From Janthinobacterium sp. GW456P (lineage in GTDB: Bacteria; Pseudomonadota; Gammaproteobacteria; Burkholderiales; Burkholderiaceae_D): a stretch of 64,000 nucleotides of DNA. The notes under the pieces were generated by a model, which worked only from the letters and a program-made list of their open reading frames with translations, did not search any database and was not told the origin of the DNA. Where the stretch lies: assembly GCF_002127655.1 (NCBI RefSeq), contig NZ_NEHB01000007.1, forward strand, positions 1,931-65,930, in the 5' to 3' direction. Both the position numbers and the translations under genes were made by a program. Below are positions 37,870 through 46,028 of this stretch, one piece after another (positions within the stretch are counted from its first letter, which is position 1; each line of letters starts with the position of its first letter).

Positions 37870-38151
37870 ATGATGATAAAAGTAATAGTCACGCTGGCCG
37901 CCTCCCTGCTTGCCAGCACCGCACTGGCCCAGTCAGGCGCCCAGGTGCACGCTTCCGCCGCGACCGATGCCGTCAAGCCGCCACCCGCATCGGCAGCCAG
38001 CCAGGCCTCGGCCGCCACCGACGCCAGCAAGCCCGTACCGCCGGCGTCGGCTTCCGTCAACGCGTCCGCCGCGACGGACGCGCCGCGCCTGATTCCCCAG
38101 GCGCGCAAGACGAAGCGGCCGGCCGCTGAAACAGGCAAGCCGGTGAAATAA
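37870..38151 (+). CDS. Small exported repeat protein of unknown function
   Basis: A 93-residue protein with a signal peptide (MMIKVIVTLAASLLASTALA) and a low-complexity mature part. The mature part holds three copies of ASAATDA separated by Pro/Ser/Ala-rich spacers of similar length, and ends in a basic tail (RKTKRPAAETGKPVK). No cysteine or known domain is present. AAGGAA precedes two in-frame ATG codons, at 37870 and 37873. It may bind an acidic partner through its basic tail, but that is speculation. Confidence 0.7.
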   Translation: MMIKVIVTLAASLLASTALAQSGAQVHASAATDAVKPPPASAASQASAATDASKPVPPASASVNASAATDAPRLIPQARKTKRPAAETGKPVK

Positions 38152-38214
38152 ACGTCGTTCCCGGGGTGACGGCAGCGACTATGTTGCTGTAACCCCACGC
38201 TTTTGGCGCGGTCA

Positions 38215-38238
38215 GGCCGCATGCTTGACCATGCGGCC
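38215..38238. repeat. GGCCGCATG / CATGCGGCC inverted repeat
   Basis: Nine bases pair exactly around CTTGAC. There is no T-run, so it is not a canonical terminator. It lies between the small repeat-protein gene and the DUF192 gene. Confidence 0.5.
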
Positions 38239-38283
38239 GCCAGCATGGCTTAATCGCCGCTTCGCAGCTCCCCATCCCTTCCC

Positions 38284-38727
38284 ATGAAAAATCCCCTTCG
38301 CCATCTCTGCCTGTCCATCGCCCTGTTGTCTTGCGCCAGCATGGTCCAGGCGCAAACAAAAAGCGTGCAGCTGTCGGCCGGCATGCATTTGATCCAGGCG
38401 GAAGTGGCGGCGACAGAGGAGCAACGCGAACAGGGCTTGATGTACCGTGAAAAAATGCCGGCGAATGCGGGCATGCTGTTTGTCTTTGGCAATCCCTCGA
38501 CGCAATGCATGTGGATGAAAAACACGCCGCTGCCCCTGTCGGTGGCCTTTATCGATGCCAGCGGCAAGATCGTCAACATCGAAGACATGCAGCCGCATAC
38601 GCTCGACAGCCATTGCTCCACGAAGACCGTGCCCGTGCGCTATGCGCTGGAAATGCACCTGGGCTGGTTCAAGCAAAAGAACATCAAGCCGGGCATGAGC
38701 ATCGGCAACTTGCCGGCGGTGCGCTAG
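38284..38727 (+). CDS. DUF192 family exported protein
   Basis: A 147-residue protein with a signal peptide (MKNPLRHLCLSIALLSCASMVQA). The mature part carries the DUF192 hallmarks REQGLMYREKMPANAGMLFVF, QCMWMKNTPLPLSVAFID and VRYALEMHLGWF. The family has a small beta-barrel fold and no settled function. The ATG follows a CCATCCCTTCCC stretch without an obvious ribosome binding site. A terminator lies 58 bases after the stop. Confidence 0.87.
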   Translation: MKNPLRHLCLSIALLSCASMVQAQTKSVQLSAGMHLIQAEVAATEEQREQGLMYREKMPANAGMLFVFGNPSTQCMWMKNTPLPLSVAFIDASGKIVNIEDMQPHTLDSHCSTKTVPVRYALEMHLGWFKQKNIKPGMSIGNLPAVR

Positions 38728-38784
38728 GGCGTGGGGGCCCGGCCGCTGGCGGACGCGGCCTTAAAAAAGCCGAATAAAACGCGA

Positions 38785-38816
38785 AAAAACCCGCCAGAAC
38801 GAATCTGCGGGTTTTT
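38785..38816. terminator. Bidirectional terminator between DUF192 gene and rpsT
   Basis: AAACCCGC and GCGGGTTT pair around a 12-base loop, with A-run and T-run on the two sides. Confidence 0.8.
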
Positions 38817-38887
38817 GCTTTTCAACCAGTGCCAGCGTACCGGCACAGGCAAGGCCACCGTGGTGGTGGCTTGCCTGCTGGCGAATA

Positions 38888-39154
38888 TTAAGCGGACAGT
38901 GCTTTCAAAGCAGCTGCCAGACGGCTCTTATGGCGAGCTGCCTTGTTTTTGTGGATGATCTTCTTGTCAGCGATACGGTCGATGGTCGACACGGATGCCT
39001 GGAAGATTGCAGCAGCTGCTGCCTTGTCGCCGCCCTGGATCGCTTTGCGAGCAGCTTTGATAGCCGTGCGCAAGGTCGAACGTTGGGACGAATTGTGTGC
39101 GTTTTGCTTAACTGCTTGACGAGCGCGTTTGCGCGCTTGTGCGGTATTTGCCAT
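38888..39154 (-). CDS. rpsT: 30S ribosomal protein S20
   Basis: An 88-residue, Lys/Arg/Ala-rich ribosomal protein that binds 16S rRNA. The sequence [21 protein letters not shown] and the [17 protein letters not shown] region are typical of S20. The start is the ATG at 39154 preceded by AGGAAATT. Its 5' leader contains a 13-base direct repeat, and in Escherichia coli this gene is translationally autoregulated. Confidence 0.95.
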   Translation of the reverse strand: MANTAQARKRARQAVKQNAHNSSQRSTLRTAIKAARKAIQGGDKAAAAAIFQASVSTIDRIADKKIIHKNKAARHKSRLAAALKALSA

Positions 39155-39187
39155 GGAATTTCCTAAAACAGGGTCAAAGTGCGTTTG

Positions 39188-39271
39188 CAAACATTAGTGT
39201 TTGCCAACCGGTGCGTTCTGTGCGTCTGCCGAACCATGTGTGCCAAACCAGTGCCTGTCAAACATTAGTGT
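39188..39271 (-). repeat. 13-base direct repeat in the rpsT leader
   Basis: CAAACATTAGTGT occurs at 39188-39200 and again at 39259-39271, 71 bases apart. The copy nearer the gene extends to the perfect palindrome CAAACA-TTAG-TGTTTG, which can form a hairpin 34 bases upstream of the start codon. Confidence 0.6.
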
Positions 39272-39300
39272 CTGCGTAACAGAATTCTGTACAGCCTTCG

Positions 39301-39329
39301 ATTATAGCGATATTTTCAAGCGGGGGCAA
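39301..39329 (-). promoter_or_regulatory. Probable rpsT promoter
   Basis: On the minus strand TTGCCC (39324-39329) is followed after 17 bases by TATAAT (39301-39306). Transcription from here would give a leader of about 140 bases including both copies of the repeat. Confidence 0.65.
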
Positions 39330-39448
39330 ATCAAAAAACCGGGTATCGCGTCAAAAACACCTGAAAATGGGGCCGGCAAGGGCGAATCGGCGGCGCTTGT
39401 TACCCGCTTGTTACCATATTTTAACCGTTTCCCAGTACCTCTCCCGGC

Positions 39449-39454
39449 TATAAT
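39449..39454 (+). promoter_or_regulatory. TATAAT box nine bases before the murJ ATG
   Basis: A perfect -10 hexamer ends eight bases before the start codon. A transcript from it would begin at or next to the ATG. No good -35 hexamer is visible at the right distance. Confidence 0.4.
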
Positions 39455-39462
39455 CTGCCCCC

Positions 39463-41010
39463 ATGAACTTGCTTAAAACCCTCGCCGCCATTTCCAGCAT
39501 GACCATGCTGTCCCGAGTAACCGGATTATTGCGCGAAAGCCTGTTCGCGCGCGCCTTTGGCGCCGGCGCCTACACGGACGCTTTCATTGTTGCCTTCCGC
39601 ATCCCCAACCTGTTGCGCCGATTGTTTGCCGAGGGTGCATTCTCGCAAGCCTTCGTGCCGATCTTGTCTGAATACAAGAACCAGCACGGCCAGGAAGCGA
39701 GCAAGCAGCTGGCCGACCATGTGGCCACCACCCTCGTCTGGGCCACCCTGCTCGTGTCCGCCATCGGCATCGTCGGCGCGCCGTGGTTCGTGTACGCGAT
39801 CGCCACGGGCCTGTCCAAGGACCCGGGCGCGTTTGACGCGGCCGTGTGGATGACGCGGCTGATGTTCCCTTATATTACCTGCATGTCGTTCGTGGCCCTG
39901 GCCGGCGGCATCTTGAATACCTGGCGCGAATTCAAGATTCCCGCGTTCACGCCGGTGCTGCTGAATTTGTCCTTCATCGCCGCCTCGCTGTTCCTCGCGC
40001 CCTACTTGAAACAGCCGATCTACGCCATGGCCATCGCCGTGTTCGCCGGCGGCCTGCTGCAAGTGGCCATCCAGATTCCCGCGCTGATCAAAATCGGCAT
40101 GCTGCCGCACCTGTCGATCAATCCCGCCATCGGCCTGTCCGACGGCGGCGTGCGCCGCGTGCTGAAGAAAATGGGCCCGGCCGTGTTCGCCGTGTCGGCG
40201 GCGCAGATCAGCCTGATGATCAACACGAGCATCGCGTCGCGCCTGGCCGAAGGCAGCATTTCCTGGCTGTCGTATGCTGACCGCCTGATGGAGTTCCCCA
40301 CCGCCATGCTGGGCGTGGCCCTGGGCACCATCTTGCTGCCCAGCCTGTCGAAGGCGAACGTGGATGGCGACAAGACCGAATACTCGGCCTTGCTCGATTG
40401 GGGCTTGCGTTTGACTTTCCTGCTGGCCCTGCCCGCCGCCGTCGGCATGGCGATGCTGGCCACGCCGCTGATCGCCACGCTTTTCCACTATGGCAAGTTC
40501 ACGGCAGAATCCGTCACCATGTCGACGCAGCCGCTGGTGGCGTACAGCCTGGGCTTGATCGGCATCATTCTCGTGAAAACCCTGGCGCCCGCTTTCTATG
40601 CGCGCCAGGACATCCGCACGCCCGTCAAAATCGCCATCGGCGTGCTGATCGCCACGCAACTGATGAATTTGCTGTTCGTGCCCTATATCGCCGTGGCCGG
40701 CCTGGCCCTGTCGATCGGCCTGGGCGCCTGCCTGAACGCCAGCTTCCTGTACTGGGGCTTGCGCAAGCGCGGCATCTACCAGCCCAAACCGGGCTGGGCC
40801 AAGTTCTTCCTGCGCCTGCTGCCGGCACTCATCGTGATGGGCGGCGTAGCGTACCTGGGCGCCATGCGCATCGACTGGATCGCCATGCAAGCCCATCCGC
40901 TGCTGCGGGCCGGCGCGCTGGCCCTGGTGGTGGCCGTGTGCGGCATGGCGTACTTTGCCACCTTGTTCCTTGTTGGCTTCCGCTTCCGCGACTTCAAGCG
41001 CCACGCTTAA
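39463..41010 (+). CDS. murJ: Lipid II flippase
   Basis: A 515-residue polytopic membrane protein of the MOP superfamily with about 14 hydrophobic segments. The N-terminus MNLLKTLAAISSMTMLSRVTG fixes the start, because it aligns with the ends of known MurJ proteins. It flips the peptidoglycan precursor lipid II across the inner membrane and is normally essential. The gene stands divergent from rpsT, an arrangement common in betaproteobacteria. It is followed by a palindromic intergenic element and a terminator. Confidence 0.94.
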   Translation: MNLLKTLAAISSMTMLSRVTGLLRESLFARAFGAGAYTDAFIVAFRIPNLLRRLFAEGAFSQAFVPILSEYKNQHGQEASKQLADHVATTLVWATLLVSAIGIVGAPWFVYAIATGLSKDPGAFDAAVWMTRLMFPYITCMSFVALAGGILNTWREFKIPAFTPVLLNLSFIAASLFLAPYLKQPIYAMAIAVFAGGLLQVAIQIPALIKIGMLPHLSINPAIGLSDGGVRRVLKKMGPAVFAVSAAQISLMINTSIASRLAEGSISWLSYADRLMEFPTAMLGVALGTILLPSLSKANVDGDKTEYSALLDWGLRLTFLLALPAAVGMAMLATPLIATLFHYGKFTAESVTMSTQPLVAYSLGLIGIILVKTLAPAFYARQDIRTPVKIAIGVLIATQLMNLLFVPYIAVAGLALSIGLGACLNASFLYWGLRKRGIYQPKPGWAKFFLRLLPALIVMGGVAYLGAMRIDWIAMQAHPLLRAGALALVVAVCGMAYFATLFLVGFRFRDFKRHA

Positions 41011-41133
41011 CAAGCTGCGCAGGACGTTGTTGCCGGCGTCTTGCCGTACTAGCGTACTGTCTTCGACTTGGCGCCTAGTCCTGCGCAGCTTGTCCCGATT
41101 GCGCAGAACATGGTTGCCGGCGTACTGCCTTGC
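41010..41133. repeat. Palindromic intergenic element after murJ (copy B) with partial duplicate
   Basis: ACAAGCTGCGCAGGAC (41010-41025) and GTCCTGCGCAGCTTGT (41078-41093) are exact 16-base inverted repeats. The 52-base interior contains CCGTAC..GTAC arms and GCCGGCG, related to the element at 20081-20130. A degenerate copy of the left half (GCGCAG..TGCCGGCGTAC..TGCC) follows at about 41101-41130. The whole lies in the 3' region of murJ. Confidence 0.6.
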
Positions 41134-41150
41134 ACAAATGATCCAGACGA

Positions 41151-41177
41151 AAAAAAACCCGCCGCAGCGGGTTTTTT
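41151..41177. terminator. Bidirectional terminator between murJ and PEP-CTERM gene
   Basis: AACCCGC and GCGGGTT pair around CGCA with an A-run on the left and six T on the right, serving both convergent genes. Confidence 0.85.
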
Positions 41178-41192
41178 CATTGCAGCGAAAGC

Positions 41193-41690
41193 TTAAGCAG
41201 CTTTCTTGGCGCGGCGGCGTGCCACGGCGCCAACCAATGCCAGGCCGCCCAGCAGCATGCCATAGGTTTCTGGTTCTGGTACTGGCAGGGCCGAAACCGT
41301 GCCTACGTACTGAACATTTTTCACCAGGGTCAGACCCGTGACTTGCACCGTGTAGGTACCTGCAGCCAATTGGCCTGCCCAGCTCAGATTCTGGATACCG
41401 CTAGCCGTGCTCTTGGTCAGGTCGCCATAGCCGACCAGGGTAGCGGCGAAATCCTTGATCGCGCCGTTAGCGACGGAGAACGTTTGCAGTGCACCGAACG
41501 AGGTCGACGATGGAGCCAGCAGCTGGAAGGTCCACGAATCATTGATCTGCGAATCGATCGCGAACTTGGTCGTGAAAGCCGACAGGGTATCGGAACCGGT
41601 TGGGTCCAGAATGCCCAGGTCGTAGGTTGCTGCCGACGCGCTGAACGATGCTGCTGCCATGATGCCTGCAGCGATAAATTTCAATTTCAT
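41193..41690 (-). CDS. FxDxF-type PEP-CTERM protein
   Basis: A 165-residue exported protein with signal peptide MKLKFIAAGIMAAASFSASA. The mature part has short beta-rich sequence with FAIDSQINDSWTFQL, as in the FxDxF family, and ends in a PEP-CTERM sorting tail: VPEPETY, a hydrophobic helix (GMLLGGLALVGAVA) and RRRAKKAA. In known systems the tail is cleaved by an exosortase and the protein is delivered to the surface or to exopolysaccharide. AAGGGATAAGC precedes the ATG. Confidence 0.87.
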   Translation of the reverse strand: MKLKFIAAGIMAAASFSASAATYDLGILDPTGSDTLSAFTTKFAIDSQINDSWTFQLLAPSSTSFGALQTFSVANGAIKDFAATLVGYGDLTKSTASGIQNLSWAGQLAAGTYTVQVTGLTLVKNVQYVGTVSALPVPEPETYGMLLGGLALVGAVARRRAKKAA

Positions 41691-41932
41691 AGCTTATCCC
41701 TTAAAAAGTAATTTATGGCTGCAATGGGCAGGCCACCAATAGTTTATTAGTACCGGAAGTACTGAACAGAATGGTAACATAATTACATTGAATTACTTAT
41801 AAATTTTTTATTTAAGTTTCACCAAAGATAACTATTTTCAAAATGAACTATTTGCCGCTTTCTATGAATTTCCAAGGAAAAATAGTTACCGAGGCATACA
41901 TTTATTTTTGCCATGTTTTAAGGTAAAAACGT
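41691..41932. other. 242-base AT-rich region between PEP-CTERM gene and secretion operon
   Basis: The region is AT-rich and holds the promoter side of the PEP-CTERM gene and the 3' end of the pseudopilin operon. No gene or terminator hairpin was seen in it. Confidence 0.4.
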
Positions 41933-42583
41933 CTATTCGGCAGTGTTTTCGGCGGAATTTTGCGGTTCAAGCTGTTCATTTGGCTCTGGTGGCGTTTGTT
42001 CTTGCGGTGGGGTAACAGGGCGAAAAAACAACGGTGACGCGGGCAAGGCGGGCGCGATGCCGTCCTCATCACTCGCTGGCACAGCTGCCGGTCCCGCGGA
42101 CGGTACGGATGACACCCGGGCATCGACCATGAAGCGCCATTCCGAGAAATGCGCCTTGCCTTCGAAGCCGGCAAACCGGGCCTCGAAGTTGCCAACCTTT
42201 AATGGCGCGGCCTGCGACAGGCTGTACACGCCGATGATGCCGTTGCTGCCCGGCTGATACAGCAAGCCCCACTCGGCGCGGCCCGTGACGGGATCGACAA
42301 ACAACTTGCGCAGGTGCCGGCGCAGCTGGGGCGTACGGGGATCGCGCAGCAAGGCGGCCAAGGTCGGCGGCTGTTGCGGCTGGCCCGGCGGCGTGGCGGC
42401 CGCATAGCTGTACAGGGCGTCTGAAAACTGCGCGCCGATATCGAGCAATTCCTGCTCGGCCGCCTGGCGCTGCAGCAAAGAACCCATCTTCATGCCAGCC
42501 GCCCCTACCAGCCCCAGGATGGCCACCAGAATGATCAGGCCCAGGTAAGTAAAACCGCGCTGGCGGCGCGCAGAACGGTACAT
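41933..42583 (-). CDS. Minor pseudopilin lacking Glu5 (GspK-like position)
   Basis: A 216-residue exported pilin-like protein. The prepilin cleavage region is RQRGFTYLGLIILVAILGLVGAAG, followed by the long hydrophobic helix of type IV pilins. Position 5 of the mature protein is Gly instead of the usual Glu, a trait of minor pseudopilins that cap the filament. A soluble domain of about 130 residues follows, then a Pro/Glu/Asn-rich tail. It is the last gene of the secretion operon and lies five bases after the preceding pseudopilin. Confidence 0.8.
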   Translation of the reverse strand: MYRSARRQRGFTYLGLIILVAILGLVGAAGMKMGSLLQRQAAEQELLDIGAQFSDALYSYAAATPPGQPQQPPTLAALLRDPRTPQLRRHLRKLFVDPVTGRAEWGLLYQPGSNGIIGVYSLSQAAPLKVGNFEARFAGFEGKAHFSEWRFMVDARVSSVPSAGPAAVPASDEDGIAPALPASPLFFRPVTPPQEQTPPEPNEQLEPQNSAENTAE

Positions 42584-42588
42584 GGCCG

Positions 42589-42981
42589 CTACCAGTCGGC
42601 GAACGGCGTGCCGCTGCGGTCCTTGCCGGGCGCGCCGCTTTTCACGTCATACACCTGGCCCGGCGTGTCGTCGGGCGGCGGCACGATAAGCCAGCTGCTG
42701 TCGCTCTCCGTGATGGGATCGATGGGCATGGCGCGCAGGTATTTCTTTTCCACCAGTTGCTCCAGCGAATCGGGGTAGCGCCCCGTATCGCCGTGGAACT
42801 GGTCGATGGTGGTGCGCAGGTTGCGCAAGTTATCCGCCAGCACGGTTTCCTTCGCCTTGTCGAGGCTGGGAAAGTAGCGCGGCACGGCCAGGGTCAGCAG
42901 CAGTGCCACGATGCCGAGCACCACCAGCAATTCGATCAGGGTAAAGCCGCGCCTGCGGCGTGGGGTGTTTTCAGCGGGCAT
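42589..42981 (-). CDS. Pseudopilin (GspG-like)
   Basis: A 130-residue pseudopilin. The prepilin peptidase site is [21 protein letters not shown], with the conserved Gly-Phe and Glu5, followed by a soluble region containing DNLRNLRTTIDQFHGDTGRYPDSLEQLVEKKYL. The short C-terminal SGTPFADW motif matches other small major-type pseudopilins of this system. It is separated from the preceding gene by three bases. Confidence 0.87.
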   Translation of the reverse strand: MPAENTPRRRRGFTLIELLVVLGIVALLLTLAVPRYFPSLDKAKETVLADNLRNLRTTIDQFHGDTGRYPDSLEQLVEKKYLRAMPIDPITESDSSWLIVPPPDDTPGQVYDVKSGAPGKDRSGTPFADW

Positions 42982-42984
42982 GGT

Positions 42985-43476
42985 TCACCATAGACGGTAA
43001 GGCACGTTGTTCAAGCCCGTCTTGCCGGACGTGCAATACACATCGTAGACATCGTCGCCCTCGCGCGGCTCGGCCGCTTCGCTGGCGTAGCTGCGCTTGC
43101 CCCAGGTTTGCGCGTCGCTCAGGCCCGCGTCCGCATTGAACGGGTCGCGCGGCACGCGGCGCAGGAAAAACAGTTTGCTGCGCTTCGGGTTGCGCTGGTC
43201 CGGCACCCCTTCGACCAGCAGTTCCAGGCTTTTCGGATAACCGCTGGCGTCGGGCGCGCGCAGGATGCGGCCCTCGTCGCCAGCCCGTTTATAGGCGTCG
43301 AGCCCCTGGCGGATGTCGCGCAGCGCGCGCCGCAATTCCTGCTCCTGGCGCCGCTGCACCGTCACCTGCGTGACGGGGATCACCAGGGTCGCCAGCACGC
43401 CCAGGATGGCCAGGGTCACCAGCAGCTCGATCAGCGTGAAGCCGCCCTGACCGCCCTGCGCGCGCACCCGTCTCAT
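42985..43476 (-). CDS. Pseudopilin (GspG/GspH-like)
   Basis: A 163-residue pseudopilin with [21 protein letters not shown] at the N-terminus, including Glu5. The soluble part shows [26 protein letters not shown] and a pattern ([30 protein letters not shown]) shared with other pseudopilins of this operon type. Its ATG overlaps the secretin stop codon (ATGA), so translation is coupled. Confidence 0.87.
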   Translation of the reverse strand: MRRVRAQGGQGGFTLIELLVTLAILGVLATLVIPVTQVTVQRRQEQELRRALRDIRQGLDAYKRAGDEGRILRAPDASGYPKSLELLVEGVPDQRNPKRSKLFFLRRVPRDPFNADAGLSDAQTWGKRSYASEAAEPREGDDVYDVYCTSGKTGLNNVPYRLW

Positions 43477-45503
43477 TTGGCGGGCGGCGCCACCACCGGC
43501 ACCGGCTGGCTCGATGACAGCGGAAGGGGCGCCGCCTGCAGCGGCACCGGCTGGCCCGACGATATCGGCAAAGGCGACGCGGCCGGCTCGGGCGATGGCG
43601 CCACTTCCGGCGCGGGCACGCTCTGCGGCAGCGGCGCCGGCAAGGCGCCCGGCGTCATCAAAGGCTGCGCCGGCGCCGGCTGCATGCCGACGGCCGACGG
43701 GCCGGAACGCACGATCACCGTGCCCGGCATCTGCGTGGGCGCCTTGGCCGCCATGTCGGGACGGCGGCGGAAGCTGCCTTCCGTGCCGGCCGAGAATTCC
43801 GATTCCTTCGCTTCCGGACGCTGCACGGTGCGCACCAGGTGCGGCGTGATCGACAGCACGATTTCCGTCTTCTGGCTGTCGTCCTTGCTGCTGCCGAACA
43901 AGCGTCCCAGCACGGGGATGTCGCCCAGGCCCGGCACCTTGTTGCCCGAGCTGCGCTCCTCGTTGTTGATCAGGCCCGCCAGCACCTGGTTTTCGCCGTC
44001 CTTCAGCTGCAGCATGGTCGAGGCCTGGCGCGTGCCGATCTGGTACAGGGTCGAGCCGCTTCGGGTGGTGGTGGCCGCCCCCAGGTTGCTTACCTCGAGC
44101 GAGATGCGGATACCCACCTCATTGTTCAAATAGATGGTCGGTTCGGCGTTCACCGTCAGGCCCACGTCCAGGTAGCTGATCGACTCGGAAGCGAAACCGC
44201 CCGTGCCAGGCGAAATCGTGGTGGTGACCACCGGCACCCTGTCGCCGATGACGAACTTCGCCTTTTCCCGGTTGCGCACGCGGATGCGCGGATTGGCCAG
44301 GATATTCGCGTCGCCATCGGTCTTCTTGGCATTCGCCGTCACGGACAGGTCGCTCACGCCGATGGTGCGCTGGTTCAGGTTATTCAGGTCGTTGATGGTC
44401 AGCCCCACGCCGCCCGAAGTGCTCAAAGGCGTCAGGGTCAGGCTCGATGGCCAGGCCACGCCCAGTTCCATCAGGCGGCTGCGCTTGACTTCGAGGATTT
44501 CCAGCTCCAGCACCACTTCCGCTTCGGGCACGTCCTGCAGCGCGATCAGGCGCTCGGCCAGGCGGATCGCCTCGGGCGTGTCGCGCACGATGACGAGGTT
44601 GAGCTTTTCATCGGCCACCACGTCGCGCGTCTTCAAAATCGTCTTGAGCGTGTTGGCCACCTGCTTGGCGTCCGCGTTCGCCAGGAAGAAGGTTTTCACC
44701 AGCACTTCCTGGTACTCCTTCAATTTTGCCGCCACGTTCGGGTAGATCAAGATCGTGTTCGCATCCATCACCTGCTGCTCCAGCTGGTTCGTCACCAGCA
44801 GAAAGTAGACGGCCGATTCCACCGTGCTGTTTTTCAGGAAGATCGAGGTTTTCGCGTCCGCCTTGACGTCCTTGTCGAAGACGAAATTGAGACCCGAGCG
44901 GCGCGCGATCAGCTCGAACACCTGTTTTAACGGCGCGTCGCGAAACTCGATGGTGATCGGCTGCTTGTACGATTTGGCCAGGCCCGATTCGACCACGGGC
45001 GGCGCCGTTTTTTCATCGACCTCGCGCAGCAGCGCACGCGCGCCGGCGTGATGCGGCTGCTCCGTGAGAATGGCGTTCAGGCGCTGGCGCGCGGGGTCGT
45101 AGCGCTTGGCGTCGATATCCTTCTGCGCTTCGGCCAGCAGCTTGCCCTGGCGCTGCTCGCGTTCGAGCGCGCGCAAGCCGCTGTTGGCCCGCTCGTTCTG
45201 CGCATCAATCTCGAGCACGCTCATGAAGGAGGTGCGCGCCAGATCGCCCTGTCCCGCCTGCGCCTGGCGCTCGGCCTGCTGCAAGCGGCTGCCAGTCGCC
45301 CGTTCGCGCGCCTGCAGCCAGGCGCTGCGGTACTGCGCGTTGCCGGGGTCCTGCTGCAGCGCCTCCTGCAGTTTTTGCAGGCCGGCCGGGATCTGATCTT
45401 GCGCAATCAGCTCGCGCCCGTCGCGGTAAGCTTGCTGCCCCGCGCAACCGGACAGCAGCACCAGCAACGCCAGCAAAGGCGCCGGTGAAAAGGAACGAGA
45501 CAT
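43473..45503 (-). CDS. gspD: Type II secretion/type IV pilus secretin lipoprotein
   Basis: A 676-residue outer membrane secretin. A lipoprotein signal peptide ([20 protein letters not shown]) is followed by a helical repeat region (about 25-165, TPR-like), N-domains (about 170-350, with [20 protein letters not shown]), and the secretin barrel domain (about 380-575) with [15 protein letters not shown] long Pro/Ala/Gln-rich tail ends it. The start overlaps the stop of the GspC/PilP-like gene (TGATG). It should form the outer membrane pore of the export machine. Confidence 0.9.
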   Translation of the reverse strand: MSRSFSPAPLLALLVLLSGCAGQQAYRDGRELIAQDQIPAGLQKLQEALQQDPGNAQYRSAWLQARERATGSRLQQAERQAQAGQGDLARTSFMSVLEIDAQNERANSGLRALEREQRQGKLLAEAQKDIDAKRYDPARQRLNAILTEQPHHAGARALLREVDEKTAPPVVESGLAKSYKQPITIEFRDAPLKQVFELIARRSGLNFVFDKDVKADAKTSIFLKNSTVESAVYFLLVTNQLEQQVMDANTILIYPNVAAKLKEYQEVLVKTFFLANADAKQVANTLKTILKTRDVVADEKLNLVIVRDTPEAIRLAERLIALQDVPEAEVVLELEILEVKRSRLMELGVAWPSSLTLTPLSTSGGVGLTINDLNNLNQRTIGVSDLSVTANAKKTDGDANILANPRIRVRNREKAKFVIGDRVPVVTTTISPGTGGFASESISYLDVGLTVNAEPTIYLNNEVGIRISLEVSNLGAATTTRSGSTLYQIGTRQASTMLQLKDGENQVLAGLINNEERSSGNKVPGLGDIPVLGRLFGSSKDDSQKTEIVLSITPHLVRTVQRPEAKESEFSAGTEGSFRRRPDMAAKAPTQMPGTVIVRSGPSAVGMQPAPAQPLMTPGALPAPLPQSVPAPEVAPSPEPAASPLPISSGQPVPLQAAPLPLSSSQPVPVVAPPAK

Positions 45504-46028
45504 CACTCGATTACTCCAATGTTGAGCTGCTGAACCTGGTTCAACGGCAGATAGGTGAGCGTCATGACGGGCGGCGCGATCGTCACGACCTTGTAGGCGC
45601 CATCGATGACGGTATTGGCGCGCACGATATACGTCTTGTCGGCGCGCGACAAAAACACTTCCCAGGCGCCGTCGGCGGCCGCCTTGCCCAGGTAGACGAA
45701 GGGCAGCGGCGGCGCCATCGGCGGTGGCGGCGGCGGCGGGGCGACGGCCACCACCTTCGGCGGCGGCGGATTCCAGTTCTGGCTCTGGAAGACAGCGCGG
45801 GCGCCGCAAAAGGTGTCGCCACCCTCGCCCGCCACTTCGCTGCGCGAGCAGGGCCAGGATGGCCGGTTGCGCGGCTGGCGCCTTGGCGGCCGCATGGCCA
45901 GCGGGCGCAGGCGCGACGGCCCGCTCCACGGCTTCCGCCACGCTGGACACGGGCTGGCGCTCGCCGAACAGCAGCAAGGCGCCCGCGCCCAGCACGCCGG
46001 CCAGCATGAGCCAATGGCGCGCGGTCAT
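45503..46028 (-). pseudogene. Frameshifted GspC/PilP-like proline-rich protein
   Basis: Two reading frames together encode a 175-residue protein of the kind found at this position in related operons. Residues 1-61 (MTARHWLMLAGVLGAGALLL...ILALLA) read in one frame with one membrane segment. Residues from RSEVAGEGGDTFCGARA to GVIE read in another frame, with a PPPPPPP linker and a small beta domain (YLGKAAADGAWEVFL, VRANTVIDGAYKV, YLPLNQVQQLNIG). The switch falls near 45841-45847. Restoring one GC to the GCGC run there gives an uninterrupted gene. It sits between PilO-like and secretin genes, where a periplasmic link protein is expected. Confidence 0.8.

Larger units (their letters stand above)
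39155..39462. other. 308-base region holding rpsT leader and murJ promoter region
   Basis: No protein gene is seen here. The region contains the rpsT leader with its direct repeats, a promoter for rpsT, and a TATAAT close to the murJ start, each listed separately. Confidence 0.6.

Noticed and set aside
43473-46028. A natural fusion protein of the GspC/PilP-like N-terminus with the secretin
   Set aside because: The secretin has its own lipoprotein signal peptide and start, and the linking frame is the out-of-frame translation of a real domain; the open frame is a by-product of the frameshift.
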